This document shows positions 16,425 through 25,197 of a stretch of DNA of 64,000 nucleotides, piece after piece (within the stretch, counting starts at the first letter, position 1; each line of letters opens with the position of its first letter). This DNA comes from an uncultured Rhodospirillales bacterium (lineage in GTDB: Bacteria; Pseudomonadota; Alphaproteobacteria; Acetobacterales; Acetobacteraceae). The DNA lies in assembly GCA_903928895.1 (NCBI GenBank), contig CAIYSR010000125.1, forward strand, positions 1 to 64,000, written 5' to 3'. The notes under the pieces are model-generated. The model searched no databases, had not been told where the DNA came from, and saw nothing but the letters and a program-made list of their open reading frames with translations. The translations under genes and the position numbers were made by a program.

Positions 16425-18181
16425 CAGCCGGCTACCTTCTTCAGCATGGTGACGACCCCAAAATTCTTGAACCCGGTGTCATGCGTGGCTTGCCCGGTGA
16501 TCCGCACGCCATCACCGGGGACCAGGGTGACGTCCGCGGTTGGGCTGCCGGTGATGGTCAGCGACCCCGCGGTGGAAACGGACAGCGTGCCGCGATTGGT
16601 CCATGCCCCGGCGTGCTTGGAGGCGTAGAGCAGCGCCGTCGTGGCGGCTGGCACATCGGCGGTGTCATCGTTGAGGATGACATAGGTGCCGGTGAGGCCA
16701 GCGGGGATGGTGAGGGTCTGGTTGACGGGGATGACGAGCAGCACCTCGCTGTCGCTCATCGTGCCCGGATGCGAGATGGCGAACGGCAGGTTCTGCACTT
16801 CCGGCTGCATCTGGGCGAAGGGCACGTAGCCGTTGGCGTCGAGCCCGGCGATGCCGTTGGCGGAGCCGTAGTTCACGAGATCGAGCGTGCCGCCAGTCAG
16901 GGTCAGATGGCTGCTCAGCGGAACGGCCGCCGGGGTGGCCGATGCGGTACCGGTGTTGGCCAGCACCGTGTGGCTCGCGATGGGCGCGATCTCCAGCGTC
17001 CCGCTCGCCAGCGACATGCTGGCACCCAGCGGGACGACGCCAGGCGAGGCTGACGCGGTTCCGGGATTGCCGAACAGCGTGTGGCTAGCCTGGCTGGCGA
17101 TCGCCAGGGTGCCACCGGAGAATACCAGGCTGCCGGCCGCGGTGGCGGCCACCAGGATCGTGCCGTTGCTGTAGACCAGGGCCGATGATGGCACCGCCTG
17201 CGAGGCGATGCCGTTCAGGCCCGCGATGTCGCTGGTGGTGAGGGTCACGGCGCCGGTGCGGCCGGCGACCGAGGTGACCTCGGTGCTGTCGCCCTCGATG
17301 CGCTCCCAGTTGGTGCCGTCCCACAAGGCCTTGTCGCCGACGTTCCAGACCGCGTAGCCGTCCAGCGACGTGGTGCCGGCGTTCGACACGACGTAGACTG
17401 CGCCGGCCCGCGCGCCCGCGGGCGCCGTGCTGCTCGCCAACGTGGGGCTGTTGGTCGCGGCGTTCCACGTGCCGGCGGGATACCAGGCCGTGCCAAGGGA
17501 GGTTGGCAGCTGGGCGAAGGCGATCCGGCCGCCGCTGTCGAGGCCGGCATAGCCGTTGCTGGCGTTCTTGTTGGCCGCGTATTCGAGGCCGGTCAGTGAC
17601 AGCGAGCCGCCCGCGAGAACAAAATCGGCGCTGAGCGTCAGGTGGGCGACGTGGGTGCCGGTCGAGTAGATCGCTCCTGCGGCCGGCATGCTCTCGGCTG
17701 CCATGCCACTCAGCTTGAGGGTACTCCCGGCGACCGCGATGTTGCCGGTGACGCCGATTGCACCCGAGGCACCGCCGAGCGACAGCACGCCCGACGTGGC
17801 GGCGAGCGCCGTGGTGGTGAAGATGTCGGTGCCATCGCAGAGCAGGATCGCCACCGTGGCACTCGGGACCACGACGGTGGCCCCGGTCGCCCCCTTCACG
17901 GTGACCTGGTGCGAGCCGAGGGCGTTGTTGACGACGAAGAACTTCTTCAGCAGCGGCACCGTCAGCGTCGATCCGGCCGAGGCGTTGTCCGGGCATTTGA
18001 AGGTCAGATGCTGGGTGAAGGCGTTGTTGCCCAGGGTGCAGGCGTTGCTGGTCCAGGTGATGCCGTCGTACTCGTCGGCCAGCGCCCCTTCGAGCCAGAC
18101 CAGGGCGTTGTTGATGGTGGTCTCTTTCTGGTCCTGCGACGGCGCAACCTCGGGGATGCTCCAGAGCGGCGTGGTGGTCAT
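16424..18181 (-). CDS. Tail fibre protein, repeat-rich
   Basis: 585 residues from the ATG at 18181, which overlaps the hub-protein stop (TGATG). The N-terminal 130 residues (WSIPEVAPSQDQKETTINNA and LEGALADEYDG region) are a DUF2793-like phage domain that often anchors fibres to the tail. The middle has alternating Gly/Ala/Ser/Thr-rich beta repeats with two ASHT(L/V)(F/L)(G/A)N copies (around residues 380-430), and 'SVAGRTGAVTLT', a motif common in phage fibres. It is likely a trimeric fibre used for adsorption. Longer upstream extension was rejected because it lies inside the hub gene. Confidence 0.75.
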   Translation of the reverse strand: MTTTPLWSIPEVAPSQDQKETTINNALVWLEGALADEYDGITWTSNACTLGNNAFTQHLTFKCPDNASAGSTLTVPLLKKFFVVNNALGSHQVTVKGATGATVVVPSATVAILLCDGTDIFTTTALAATSGVLSLGGASGAIGVTGNIAVAGSTLKLSGMAAESMPAAGAIYSTGTHVAHLTLSADFVLAGGSLSLTGLEYAANKNASNGYAGLDSGGRIAFAQLPTSLGTAWYPAGTWNAATNSPTLASSTAPAGARAGAVYVVSNAGTTSLDGYAVWNVGDKALWDGTNWERIEGDSTEVTSVAGRTGAVTLTTSDIAGLNGIASQAVPSSALVYSNGTILVAATAAGSLVFSGGTLAIASQASHTLFGNPGTASASPGVVPLGASMSLASGTLEIAPIASHTVLANTGTASATPAAVPLSSHLTLTGGTLDLVNYGSANGIAGLDANGYVPFAQMQPEVQNLPFAISHPGTMSDSEVLLVIPVNQTLTIPAGLTGTYVILNDDTADVPAATTALLYASKHAGAWTNRGTLSVSTAGSLTITGSPTADVTLVPGDGVRITGQATHDTGFKNFGVVTMLKKVAG

Positions 18182-21100
18182 CAGGCGATCTCCACGAGGT
18201 CTTCGCGGCCGAAGCCGCGGCCGACGATGCTGCTGAGCTGGTAGACGCGCAGTGACAGGGCTGCCGGTCGCGTGCCGAAATCGGCGGTGATTTGCGCCGC
18301 GGTGTAGACGGCCGCCGGCGAGGTCAGCCCGGTCAGCGTGCGCTTCACGGTACCGCCGGGCGCGGCGAGGATGTCGACCTCGTAGGCTTCGACCTGCTCG
18401 TTCAGAGGCACCGTGCCGGTGCCTGCGAGCAGATCGCCGCCGAGACGGGTGCGGCGCAGCCAGGCCAGGTGGACATCCGAGCCGCCGAGCGTGGCCGTCA
18501 CATGCACCGGCGCATAGGGCATCTTGTCCCGGCCGGTGATGGTGGCGCTCTCCGATTGCGCGTTCTCCGGCAGCTGGTTGATCGACACGCCGCGCCAGAC
18601 CAGCGGCACGTTGCGGCTGGCGATGGGAAGCTGGATCGGCAGCACGGTGGCGCTGCTGAGCAGGATGAAGGCATCGCCCGCCCGCAACTCGCCCGCCATG
18701 GTGTCGGTGCCGCGGCGCCCGCGGTTGAGCCAGGACAGCCGGTACTGTCCGTTGCCGAGCACGGTGACGTCGCGGAACTGGAGGATCTCGACCTCGCCGT
18801 TCGCCTTCAGCACGACCATGGCGTTGAAGCCGTTGGCCAGGCTGTCGTCGCTGATCGACGCCAGCGTGCCGCCACCGACGGACATCACGACATCCATCGT
18901 CCCCACGGTCTGGGTGTGGAAGCAGCTTGCCGGATCGGCCGGTGGGACGACGATGTGGCCCCAGTCCATCTCGGCGAGGCTGGTGTCGACCACCGACCAC
19001 ACCTGCCCGTCCGGCGATTTATCGAGCTCGCAGCCGGACCAGCCGATATCGGAGAAAGGGCCCGCCGCCCAATAGACGCGCAGGGCCAGGGAATTCTCGT
19101 CGGTGTCGCGCAGCAGGGGCGTGTCGAGCAGGAAGTACGCGCTGGGCACGACGCGCTTGACGGTCTGGCTGTCGAACCCATCGCCCACCGCGCCGGTGGC
19201 GGACGAGGTATAGGTGCCGTAGCTCTCGGCCTCGATGGTGGTGTCGAGCGCATAGTCGGCGCCGATATCGCCATTGGTCATCCGGCCCTGGATGACGTCG
19301 CCGCTGGCAAGTTGGAGGGCGATGCTGTCGCCGGCGTCGAGGTAGGCGTATTTGCTCGGCAGCCGGAGCTGGAAGCTGCGCCGGTTGAGCCATGCGGTGA
19401 ATAGGAGTTTCTCTACCTGCTGCTTGGCCTGGCTCTGGTCCATCACCGCGGTCAGTTGCAGGTCGGTCTGGTTGTCCGAGAACATCGTCGGATCGGGGCG
19501 CCGCGGCCGCGTCGCGCTCTGCACGTTGGTCTGGTAGTCCTTGGCCAAGTCCATCGTGGTCAGGGTGACCCGGTAGGGCAGGTCGACCTCCTGCTTGCGC
19601 ACCTCCTTGTAGGGCTCGGCATCCCCGGCGTTGAGGCGGATGAGATCGTCCTGCGGGATGGTGGCCTTGATGCCCTTGCCGCGGTTCTCGAAATACAGCC
19701 GGTCGTCGCGCTCGACGCAGTTGAGCAGGAAGGTCTGCGCCAGGCTCTGGGCGATCTGTGACGCCGCAGCCTTCTGGCTGACGACGAAGCCGAGCAGGCT
19801 CTGGGTCGCATCCGACGTATCGATGGCGGTCGAGGCGAGCCCGGAGCGGAGGCACAGATCGGTGAGGATGCTGCCCAGGGTCACGCCGTTGCCGGTGGGC
19901 CGGTTGACGAACAGCTTGGCCCAGCCGAGGCCACCGGTGTGGGCAATCATCTGGCGCGCATCGCCGTTGGCGACATAACCACCGTTGAGGAAGAAGGTGG
20001 TGCGGCTCCCCTCGGGCCAGGCGCTGTCGTAGATGATGGCGCCAGTGACGGCGTCGAGTTGCACTAGCTCCACGCCGCTCATCATCTGGAAGATGGTGCC
20101 GCCGATCAGCGAGCCCGACGTGCCGCCGCCAAACGGGACACGGGTCTTCCACAGGATGGTGCCATTCGACCACTTCACCGCCCACCACTGGTACGAGCCG
20201 GTGGCAGGCACGATCCAGGCGGTGAAAATCAGGGAGTCGTCGCTGTCGTCATAGACCGGCGTCGTCAGCGCCCCGAAGAACCCGGTGGCACCGGCCAGGA
20301 TATCGGCGGCGTGGATCGTGGCCCGGGTGGTGATGCTGAGGCGCACGGCCTCGGAGACCATGTCACCGCCCTGGTTGTAGGTGTCGGTGACCCGGATGCG
20401 GGCGATGTAGATCGGATCATGCTCGGCATAGATGTTGCCGGCGATGGTCCAGGCATCGCCGTAGGAGTAGCTCACCTGCCCGCGGCAGATGCCGTAGGTG
20501 TAATTGCCGTCCGGCGTGCCGCTGCCGGGGTCGCTCACCGGCGACAGGTCGCCAGCGTTGAGGACCGCGACCTCGTTGAACAGCCCGCCATTGACGACGA
20601 AGTAGTGGTTGCCGAAGTCGGTATCGACCTCGATGTAGGCCAGCTTCGATGGGATGGCCCACATGTGCATGTAGGCGGACGCAACGGCGCGATGCGTCTC
20701 GGCCAACGTCGGTCCGTCGATACGCGAGATGGCGCCGAAGCTGGCCGCGAACAGCGTGCCGTCCGGGATCGCCATCAGCGCGGTGAACGCCAGGTCGGTG
20801 TTGTCGAGCGTGAGCGCGGTGCTCACCGCCTGGCGGTCCTGCACCATGGTGTTGAGGTTGGCGCGCAGCAGGCCGTGCGGCGTGTTGCCGGCGAGGTAGA
20901 GGAAGGCGCGCGCGGCGTCGATCGCCACCGGGCCACCGTCGACGCCACCGAAACCGAATCCGGTCGGGAACGTCGTCAGTTGCTGATAGGTGTGGGTATC
21001 GTCCGAGGTCACCGCGACCTCGACGGTGATCGACGGCAGACGGTTGCCGTAGTCGGCGAGCGGGATGTCGTTGAACACCAGGTAGCAGGTGCCGCGGAAC

Positions 21101-21642
21101 GCCGGCACCTGGCCGACGCCCTTGTCCGCCTCGATCAGGCTGTCCGGCAACTGGCTCTCATCGCCGGGGTAGAAGCGGAAGTTGAGACCTGGGCTCTGCA
21201 CCGCCTCGGTGGTGGCACTGACGTCGTAGAGCAGCTTGCCGTCGCCCCAGATGCGCAGGACGTCCATCACCGGCCCCTCGCAGAGCGCGAGGGCGAAGGT
21301 GCCGTAGTAGGAATAGGTGATGGTGGTCTGGCTGACCGAGCCGCCCATTCCCTTGCCGGACTGCTGGGTCTTGCTGGTCTTCTGCTCGCGGATCGGCAGC
21401 GCCCAGATGATGTTGCCGTTCACCCGGGCGGTGCCGTAGACGATGTTGCGCACCGCGCCGTAGGAACTGGCGGAGACCACGAGGTCATTGAGCCGCGGCC
21501 CCTCGCCGGTCTGATGCACGACCTTGGGGTCGACGACACTGCCGAGCGAGTAGCCGAGCGAGAAGCCGGCGATCGCGCCTTGCGGGCCGCCGAGATAGGC
21601 GCCGATGACGCCACCGACGACGCCGAGGGCGATCTGGGCCAT
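18181..21642 (-). CDS. Tail tip hub / host-specificity protein (gpJ- and GTA gp15-like)
   Basis: 1153 residues, the largest baseplate protein. The N-terminus GVVGGVIGAYLGGPQGAIAG is a Gly-rich membrane-like stretch seen in these hubs; VYGTARVNGNIIW and FRGTCYLVFNDIPLADYGNR match the phage-tail_3/TIM-barrel hub family. The central region holds a beta-propeller-like insert; the C-terminal third (SLALRVYWAA, GRRGTDTMAGELRAGDAFIL) is fibronectin-like. It follows NlpC/P60, DUF2163 and DUF2460 genes in the same order as the RcGTA tail tip. GGAGG lies 6 bases before the ATG. The Xre/RES cargo separates it from the NlpC/P60 gene. Confidence 0.85.
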   Translation of the reverse strand: MAQIALGVVGGVIGAYLGGPQGAIAGFSLGYSLGSVVDPKVVHQTGEGPRLNDLVVSASSYGAVRNIVYGTARVNGNIIWALPIREQKTSKTQQSGKGMGGSVSQTTITYSYYGTFALALCEGPVMDVLRIWGDGKLLYDVSATTEAVQSPGLNFRFYPGDESQLPDSLIEADKGVGQVPAFRGTCYLVFNDIPLADYGNRLPSITVEVAVTSDDTHTYQQLTTFPTGFGFGGVDGGPVAIDAARAFLYLAGNTPHGLLRANLNTMVQDRQAVSTALTLDNTDLAFTALMAIPDGTLFAASFGAISRIDGPTLAETHRAVASAYMHMWAIPSKLAYIEVDTDFGNHYFVVNGGLFNEVAVLNAGDLSPVSDPGSGTPDGNYTYGICRGQVSYSYGDAWTIAGNIYAEHDPIYIARIRVTDTYNQGGDMVSEAVRLSITTRATIHAADILAGATGFFGALTTPVYDDSDDSLIFTAWIVPATGSYQWWAVKWSNGTILWKTRVPFGGGTSGSLIGGTIFQMMSGVELVQLDAVTGAIIYDSAWPEGSRTTFFLNGGYVANGDARQMIAHTGGLGWAKLFVNRPTGNGVTLGSILTDLCLRSGLASTAIDTSDATQSLLGFVVSQKAAASQIAQSLAQTFLLNCVERDDRLYFENRGKGIKATIPQDDLIRLNAGDAEPYKEVRKQEVDLPYRVTLTTMDLAKDYQTNVQSATRPRRPDPTMFSDNQTDLQLTAVMDQSQAKQQVEKLLFTAWLNRRSFQLRLPSKYAYLDAGDSIALQLASGDVIQGRMTNGDIGADYALDTTIEAESYGTYTSSATGAVGDGFDSQTVKRVVPSAYFLLDTPLLRDTDENSLALRVYWAAGPFSDIGWSGCELDKSPDGQVWSVVDTSLAEMDWGHIVVPPADPASCFHTQTVGTMDVVMSVGGGTLASISDDSLANGFNAMVVLKANGEVEILQFRDVTVLGNGQYRLSWLNRGRRGTDTMAGELRAGDAFILLSSATVLPIQLPIASRNVPLVWRGVSINQLPENAQSESATITGRDKMPYAPVHVTATLGGSDVHLAWLRRTRLGGDLLAGTGTVPLNEQVEAYEVDILAAPGGTVKRTLTGLTSPAAVYTAAQITADFGTRPAALSLRVYQLSSIVGRGFGREDLVEIA

Positions 21643-21836
21643 CAGGCGCCTCCGGGTTGGGCATGATCATCAGCCAAACAGCGGCATCGCCGCCTACAAG
21701 GGCTCACGGACGAACTGGACGGCGTCGTGCGCCGACGCTGCGCGGATCAGGTGCGCGGACCGAGACAGCCCTTGGTCAAGTGGCGGCTGACGCAAGCTGG
21801 CGGGTCAGCCGAGAGCGTCCGGCCTTGAATTCCTGG

Positions 21837-21862
21837 TGGAATTAGAATACCTAAATATTCCA
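21837..21862 (+). promoter_or_regulatory. Candidate operator of the Xre/RES pair
   Basis: TGGAAT (21837-21842) and ATTCCA (21857-21862) form a 6-bp inverted repeat with a 14-base AT-rich spacer, flanked by CCTGG and CCAGG that extend the dyad imperfectly. It lies directly upstream of the AGGAG site of the antitoxin gene and overlaps any promoter there. Autoregulation by the antitoxin is usual in this toxin family; binding here is inferred. Confidence 0.5.
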
Positions 21863-21872
21863 GGAGAAACCA

Positions 21873-22265
21873 ATGCCCACCAACACGCGCAAGAGGCATT
21901 CGCCACATCAAGGCCCAGAACCTGCCCTGGTCGTCAGCAAGGCCGTTGTCAGGGCGGCTGCGATCACCGGCTTGAACCATGCCAGCCTGGCGCGTGTGCT
22001 CGGACTGTCTCCTCCGACCGTAACGCGCCTGCATGCCGGCGACTACGTGTTGTCGCCGACGGGCAAGCCGTATGAGTTGGCGCTGCTGCTGATCCGGCTG
22101 TTCCGAGGACTGGATGCCCTGATGAACGGCGAGGAACTCTCGGTCCAATCCTGGATGCGGGCGCCGAACCTGGCGCTCGGGGACGTGCCGATGACCATGA
22201 TCACCACGGTGCCTGGCCTGGTCGAGACGGTGGCCTATGTCGATAGCGCCCGCGCTCGCGTCTGA
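21873..22265 (+). CDS. Xre/MbcA/ParS-type antitoxin
   Basis: 130 residues, AGGAG 6 bases before the ATG. The Xre-like helix-turn-helix spans about residues 26-60 (AAAITGLNHASLARVLGLSP-type segment). The C-terminal half (YELALLLIRLFRGLDALMNG, then VQSWMRAPNLALG) is the toxin-covering MbcA/ParS region, whose tail blocks the RES active site. It overlaps the RES gene by 29 bases, the usual antitoxin-first arrangement. It should bind its own promoter dyad. Confidence 0.85.
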   Translation: MPTNTRKRHSPHQGPEPALVVSKAVVRAAAITGLNHASLARVLGLSPPTVTRLHAGDYVLSPTGKPYELALLLIRLFRGLDALMNGEELSVQSWMRAPNLALGDVPMTMITTVPGLVETVAYVDSARARV

Positions 22266-22986
22266 GCGGCGTCCGATCGCCGGGGAGGCATGGCGCATCG
22301 TCGAGAGCCAGGCGCGCGTGGCAACGATGAAGATCGTCGATAACCTGGCGGAGCAGCAAGTCCTCGAAGCCGAGCTGGAACGCTCGAAGCCGGCAATCCC
22401 GTCCGACTGCCACCATCTGCACTGGCTCCTGGCCACACCCTTTCGCTATGCGCCGTATCCCAACGGCAGCCGCTTCCGCCGGGCGCGCCAGCGAGCCGGC
22501 TGCCTCTATGCGGCCGAGCGGATCGACACCGCAATCGCCGAGGATGCCTTCTACCGGCTGCGCTTCTTCCTGGACGCCCCGGCCGCCATCCGCCCCAGGA
22601 GCCCGCAGGAGCGGACCGCCTTCCGCTTCCGGGGCGAGACCAAAGCCGGCCTGGATCTCACCGTGCCGCCGTTGGCGGCGGACGCGGCGCGCTGGATGCA
22701 CCCCTCCGACTACAGCGCCAGCCAGGACCTGGCCGATGCCGCCCGTGCGGAGGGGATCGCGATCATCCGCTACGCATCCGTCCGGGATCCCGCCCATGGC
22801 AACAACTGGGCCGTGCTGGATTGCCGCGCGATCACCACGCCCGAGCCGACGCAGCTGCAGACCTGGCACTACATGCTCCGCGCGACCCAGGTCGAGGCCG
22901 TGTGCGAGATGCCTCGGTTGAGCCTCACCTTCCCCTATGCCGATTGGGCGCGCACCGATCCACGGGTCCCGGACCGGCTTCCGTGA
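22237..22986 (+). CDS. RES-domain toxin (NAD+-degrading family)
   Basis: 249 residues. RES hallmarks are present in order: AWRIV near residue 19, PFRYAPYPNGSRF (R70, R80-81), GCLYAAERIDTAIAE with Y91 and E94/E102, the DYSASQDLADAAR helix, and IIRYASVRDPAHGNNWAVLD with S181. R, E and S/Y at these places form the active site in RES toxins, which destroy cellular NAD+. Length is slightly above the usual 150-230 residues. Transcribed with the antitoxin, opposite to the tail genes. Complete, so expected to be functional. Confidence 0.88.
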   Translation: MSIAPALASERRPIAGEAWRIVESQARVATMKIVDNLAEQQVLEAELERSKPAIPSDCHHLHWLLATPFRYAPYPNGSRFRRARQRAGCLYAAERIDTAIAEDAFYRLRFFLDAPAAIRPRSPQERTAFRFRGETKAGLDLTVPPLAADAARWMHPSDYSASQDLADAARAEGIAIIRYASVRDPAHGNNWAVLDCRAITTPEPTQLQTWHYMLRATQVEAVCEMPRLSLTFPYADWARTDPRVPDRLP

Positions 22987-23029
22987 ATCATCTCTCGATC
23001 CTTCGCGAGGGGAGAAACGACACTCGGGC

Positions 23030-23479
23030 CTAATCCACTCCGGGTAGGGCAAAGGCGGCGGCACGCTTGGCCAGCCACTCGCCAGCGAGCGGCTCCTCGA
23101 CCACCCTCCGCAGCGGGGCGAGGGCGTGGATGATGTGGGGCACGCCGTGCTTCTCGCTGAGGAAGGCGCAGTGGCAGGGGAAGCGCTGTTCCTTCAGCGC
23201 CAGCACGTCACCTGGGCGGGCCTCGAGCACCGGGACGGGAATGCCGCCGCCGGCGAGGAAGTGGCGCAGGAACCGGGTGGTGTCGGGCCGGCGTTCGTAG
23301 ACAGCGAGGTCATAGTCACTGAGGCCGAGATCACGGCAGACGACGCGCACCAGGCCAACGCAGTCGACGCCATGGCGGTCGCGGCCCTGGTGCCGCCAGG
23401 GCACGCCGATCCAGCCGCGCGCCGCGGCCACCACATCCTCACGGGTCACGAGCGACAACGAAGACGTTGCGCTGTTCAT
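23030..23479 (-). CDS. Tail assembly NlpC/P60 peptidase (GTA gp14-like)
   Basis: 149 residues. NlpC/P60 fold with catalytic C40 in GVDCVGLV, histidines in CHCAFLSEKHGVPHIIHA (H103/H118) and the preceding ARGWIGVPWRHQGRD motif typical of phage tail peptidases. It probably trims peptidoglycan at the tail tip during DNA entry. Its ATG overlaps the DUF2163 stop (ATGA). It ends 388 bases before the hub gene start at 21642, because the Xre/RES cargo lies between them. Confidence 0.88.
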   Translation of the reverse strand: MNSATSSLSLVTREDVVAAARGWIGVPWRHQGRDRHGVDCVGLVRVVCRDLGLSDYDLAVYERRPDTTRFLRHFLAGGGIPVPVLEARPGDVLALKEQRFPCHCAFLSEKHGVPHIIHALAPLRRVVEEPLAGEWLAKRAAAFALPGVD

Positions 23480-24543
23480 GGCGCGTTGGGGAACTGGACG
23501 ACTTGGTCGATGCCGGGGACAAAGGGCTCGCCGCGGAAGTTCACGATGTTGGCGAACTTGCTGATGCAGGTCCCAGTCAGCTTGTCGCAGCCGGGATAGA
23601 CCCGGAACCGGTCACCGATGGCGATCGGCTGCTCCATCGGCAGCCACAGCGTCATGGCGCCCGCCAGCGTGCTGGCCTGCACCTCGATCGAGCGGCCGAG
23701 ATTGGCGCCGCTTTCCCAGGTCAGCACGCCGTAGTTGAACCAGCCATCGACGTTGCGGGGCTCGGCGGCGTCGAGGCTGTAGGTCAGGTTCGCCGCGTCG
23801 GTGACAGAAGAGACGCTGCCGGAGCGGGTCCATGCATCCATGCACAGGAAGACTGCCGCGCCGTCGGTGGTGCTGTTCCCCGGCGTGGTGTCGTAGCACG
23901 GCTGGGTGCCGGCCGTGGCGCCGCCGGTGGTGCAGCGATAGATACGGTCCTGATAGCGCCGGCTGTCGGCGCGCGAACCATCGGTGGCGACGCGCACGTA
24001 GTCACCGGCTTCGTAGATCTGCCCGCGGTGGATCACGTCCGGCAGGATCGGCACCTTGCACTTGCTGTCGCCGAGGTCAGCGCGGCAGTCGACTGAGTAG
24101 AGGTCGCCGACCCGCTGTGCCAGGCGTTGCACCAGGCCGCGCAACTCGGCCGAGAACGTGCCGCTGGGGGCAGACACCACCTCGCCCAGATAGCCGCGGT
24201 GCAACGCCATGGTGCCCATGGTGAGGTCGGCCCAGTTCACCAGGAACACCCGCACCTCGGCGAAGTCGAACAGCCCCGCCCGCAGATCGGCCGCGGTGAT
24301 GGTGTCGTCGTCAAAGACGCCGGTGACTTCCATGTTGTTGACCGACACGTCGGCGGTGGCCGACAGCGCGGTGCGCACGAAGCCGGTGGCGGCCGTGTAG
24401 GTGGTGCCGTCGATGACGAGGTCCTGGTCGTGCTCGGTGAGGTGGAACTGGGTACCGTCGCGGCGGACGATCGACCAGCAGCTGGTCAGACGCGTGACGT
24501 CGCCGGCCAGTTCGGCCTTCAAGGCGTCGCTGAGCGTTTTCAT
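23476..24543 (-). CDS. Phage tail-tip protein, DUF2163/BR0599 family (GTA gp13-like)
   Basis: 355 residues. The N-terminal domain (RLTSCWSIVRRDGTQFHLTE, TAATGFVRTALS) and the C-terminal cysteine-rich part (YSVDCRADLGDSKC, FRVYPGCDKLTGTCISKFAN, INFRGEPFVPG) match DUF2163 proteins. The C..C pattern in RcGTA gp13 is linked to an iron-sulfur cluster, so a metal site is plausible here. Lies between DUF2460 and NlpC/P60 as expected. Confidence 0.88.
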   Translation of the reverse strand: MKTLSDALKAELAGDVTRLTSCWSIVRRDGTQFHLTEHDQDLVIDGTTYTAATGFVRTALSATADVSVNNMEVTGVFDDDTITAADLRAGLFDFAEVRVFLVNWADLTMGTMALHRGYLGEVVSAPSGTFSAELRGLVQRLAQRVGDLYSVDCRADLGDSKCKVPILPDVIHRGQIYEAGDYVRVATDGSRADSRRYQDRIYRCTTGGATAGTQPCYDTTPGNSTTDGAAVFLCMDAWTRSGSVSSVTDAANLTYSLDAAEPRNVDGWFNYGVLTWESGANLGRSIEVQASTLAGAMTLWLPMEQPIAIGDRFRVYPGCDKLTGTCISKFANIVNFRGEPFVPGIDQVVQFPNAP

Positions 24544-24549
24544 GGCCGG

Positions 24550-25197
24550 TCAGACCCGGACTTCGATCACCGGGATCTGGCCCCAGGAGAAGTTGTCGAG
24601 ATCGTTGATCGTCACCTTCATGTCGTCGGTGTCGAACCGGCAGGGCACGTCGAACTCAAGATGGCCGGTGATGGCGCGGCCGCTGGTCAGCGACAACGCG
24701 GTGCCGAGCGTGACGATGCCGGTGGTGGCGTCGAGCGTCCAGTCGCTCGTCGGCGCGCCATCATTATAGAGTGCCAGTGTGCCGGCGACCGGCTTGGCCA
24801 GGACGCGGGTGTAGGGATCGACGGTGTCGGCATAGGTCTTGGCCAGCTGGAAGGTCGAATGCCCGACGACCCCAGCGGTGGTGAAGAAAATTGGTAACGG
24901 GTCGCGATCGCCCGGCGTGGCGTCCCAGTTCGGGCAGCGATAGTCGGCCCAGTCCTTGAAGCGGAAGCCGAACACCTTCGCCCGCCGGCCCATGAAGAAC
25001 GCCCGCAGGGCGTCGAGGTCGGCCTGGGTCTTGATGCCGTGCGCAACGTCATAGGCATGGCGCGGCCGCGACCAGTTCTGATTGCGCCGCTCGCTGCCGC
25101 CGGAAAGCTCGGTGACGGTGGTATTGAAGCTCGGCCCGCCGATGGCGCCGAGGCTGATGGTCGGCGGGAACTGCACCTCGTGGAAGGGAACGGTCAT
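24550..25197 (-). CDS. Distal tail protein, DUF2460 (GTA gp12-like)
   Basis: 215 residues. DUF2460 features: N-terminal FHEVQFPPTISLGAIGGPSF, the YDVAHGIKTQADLDALRAFF block, then GFRFKDWADYRC. Forms the ring that joins the tail tube to the tip. Its ATG overlaps the tape-measure stop (TGATG). Confidence 0.9.
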   Translation of the reverse strand: MTVPFHEVQFPPTISLGAIGGPSFNTTVTELSGGSERRNQNWSRPRHAYDVAHGIKTQADLDALRAFFMGRRAKVFGFRFKDWADYRCPNWDATPGDRDPLPIFFTTAGVVGHSTFQLAKTYADTVDPYTRVLAKPVAGTLALYNDGAPTSDWTLDATTGIVTLGTALSLTSGRAITGHLEFDVPCRFDTDDMKVTINDLDNFSWGQIPVIEVRV

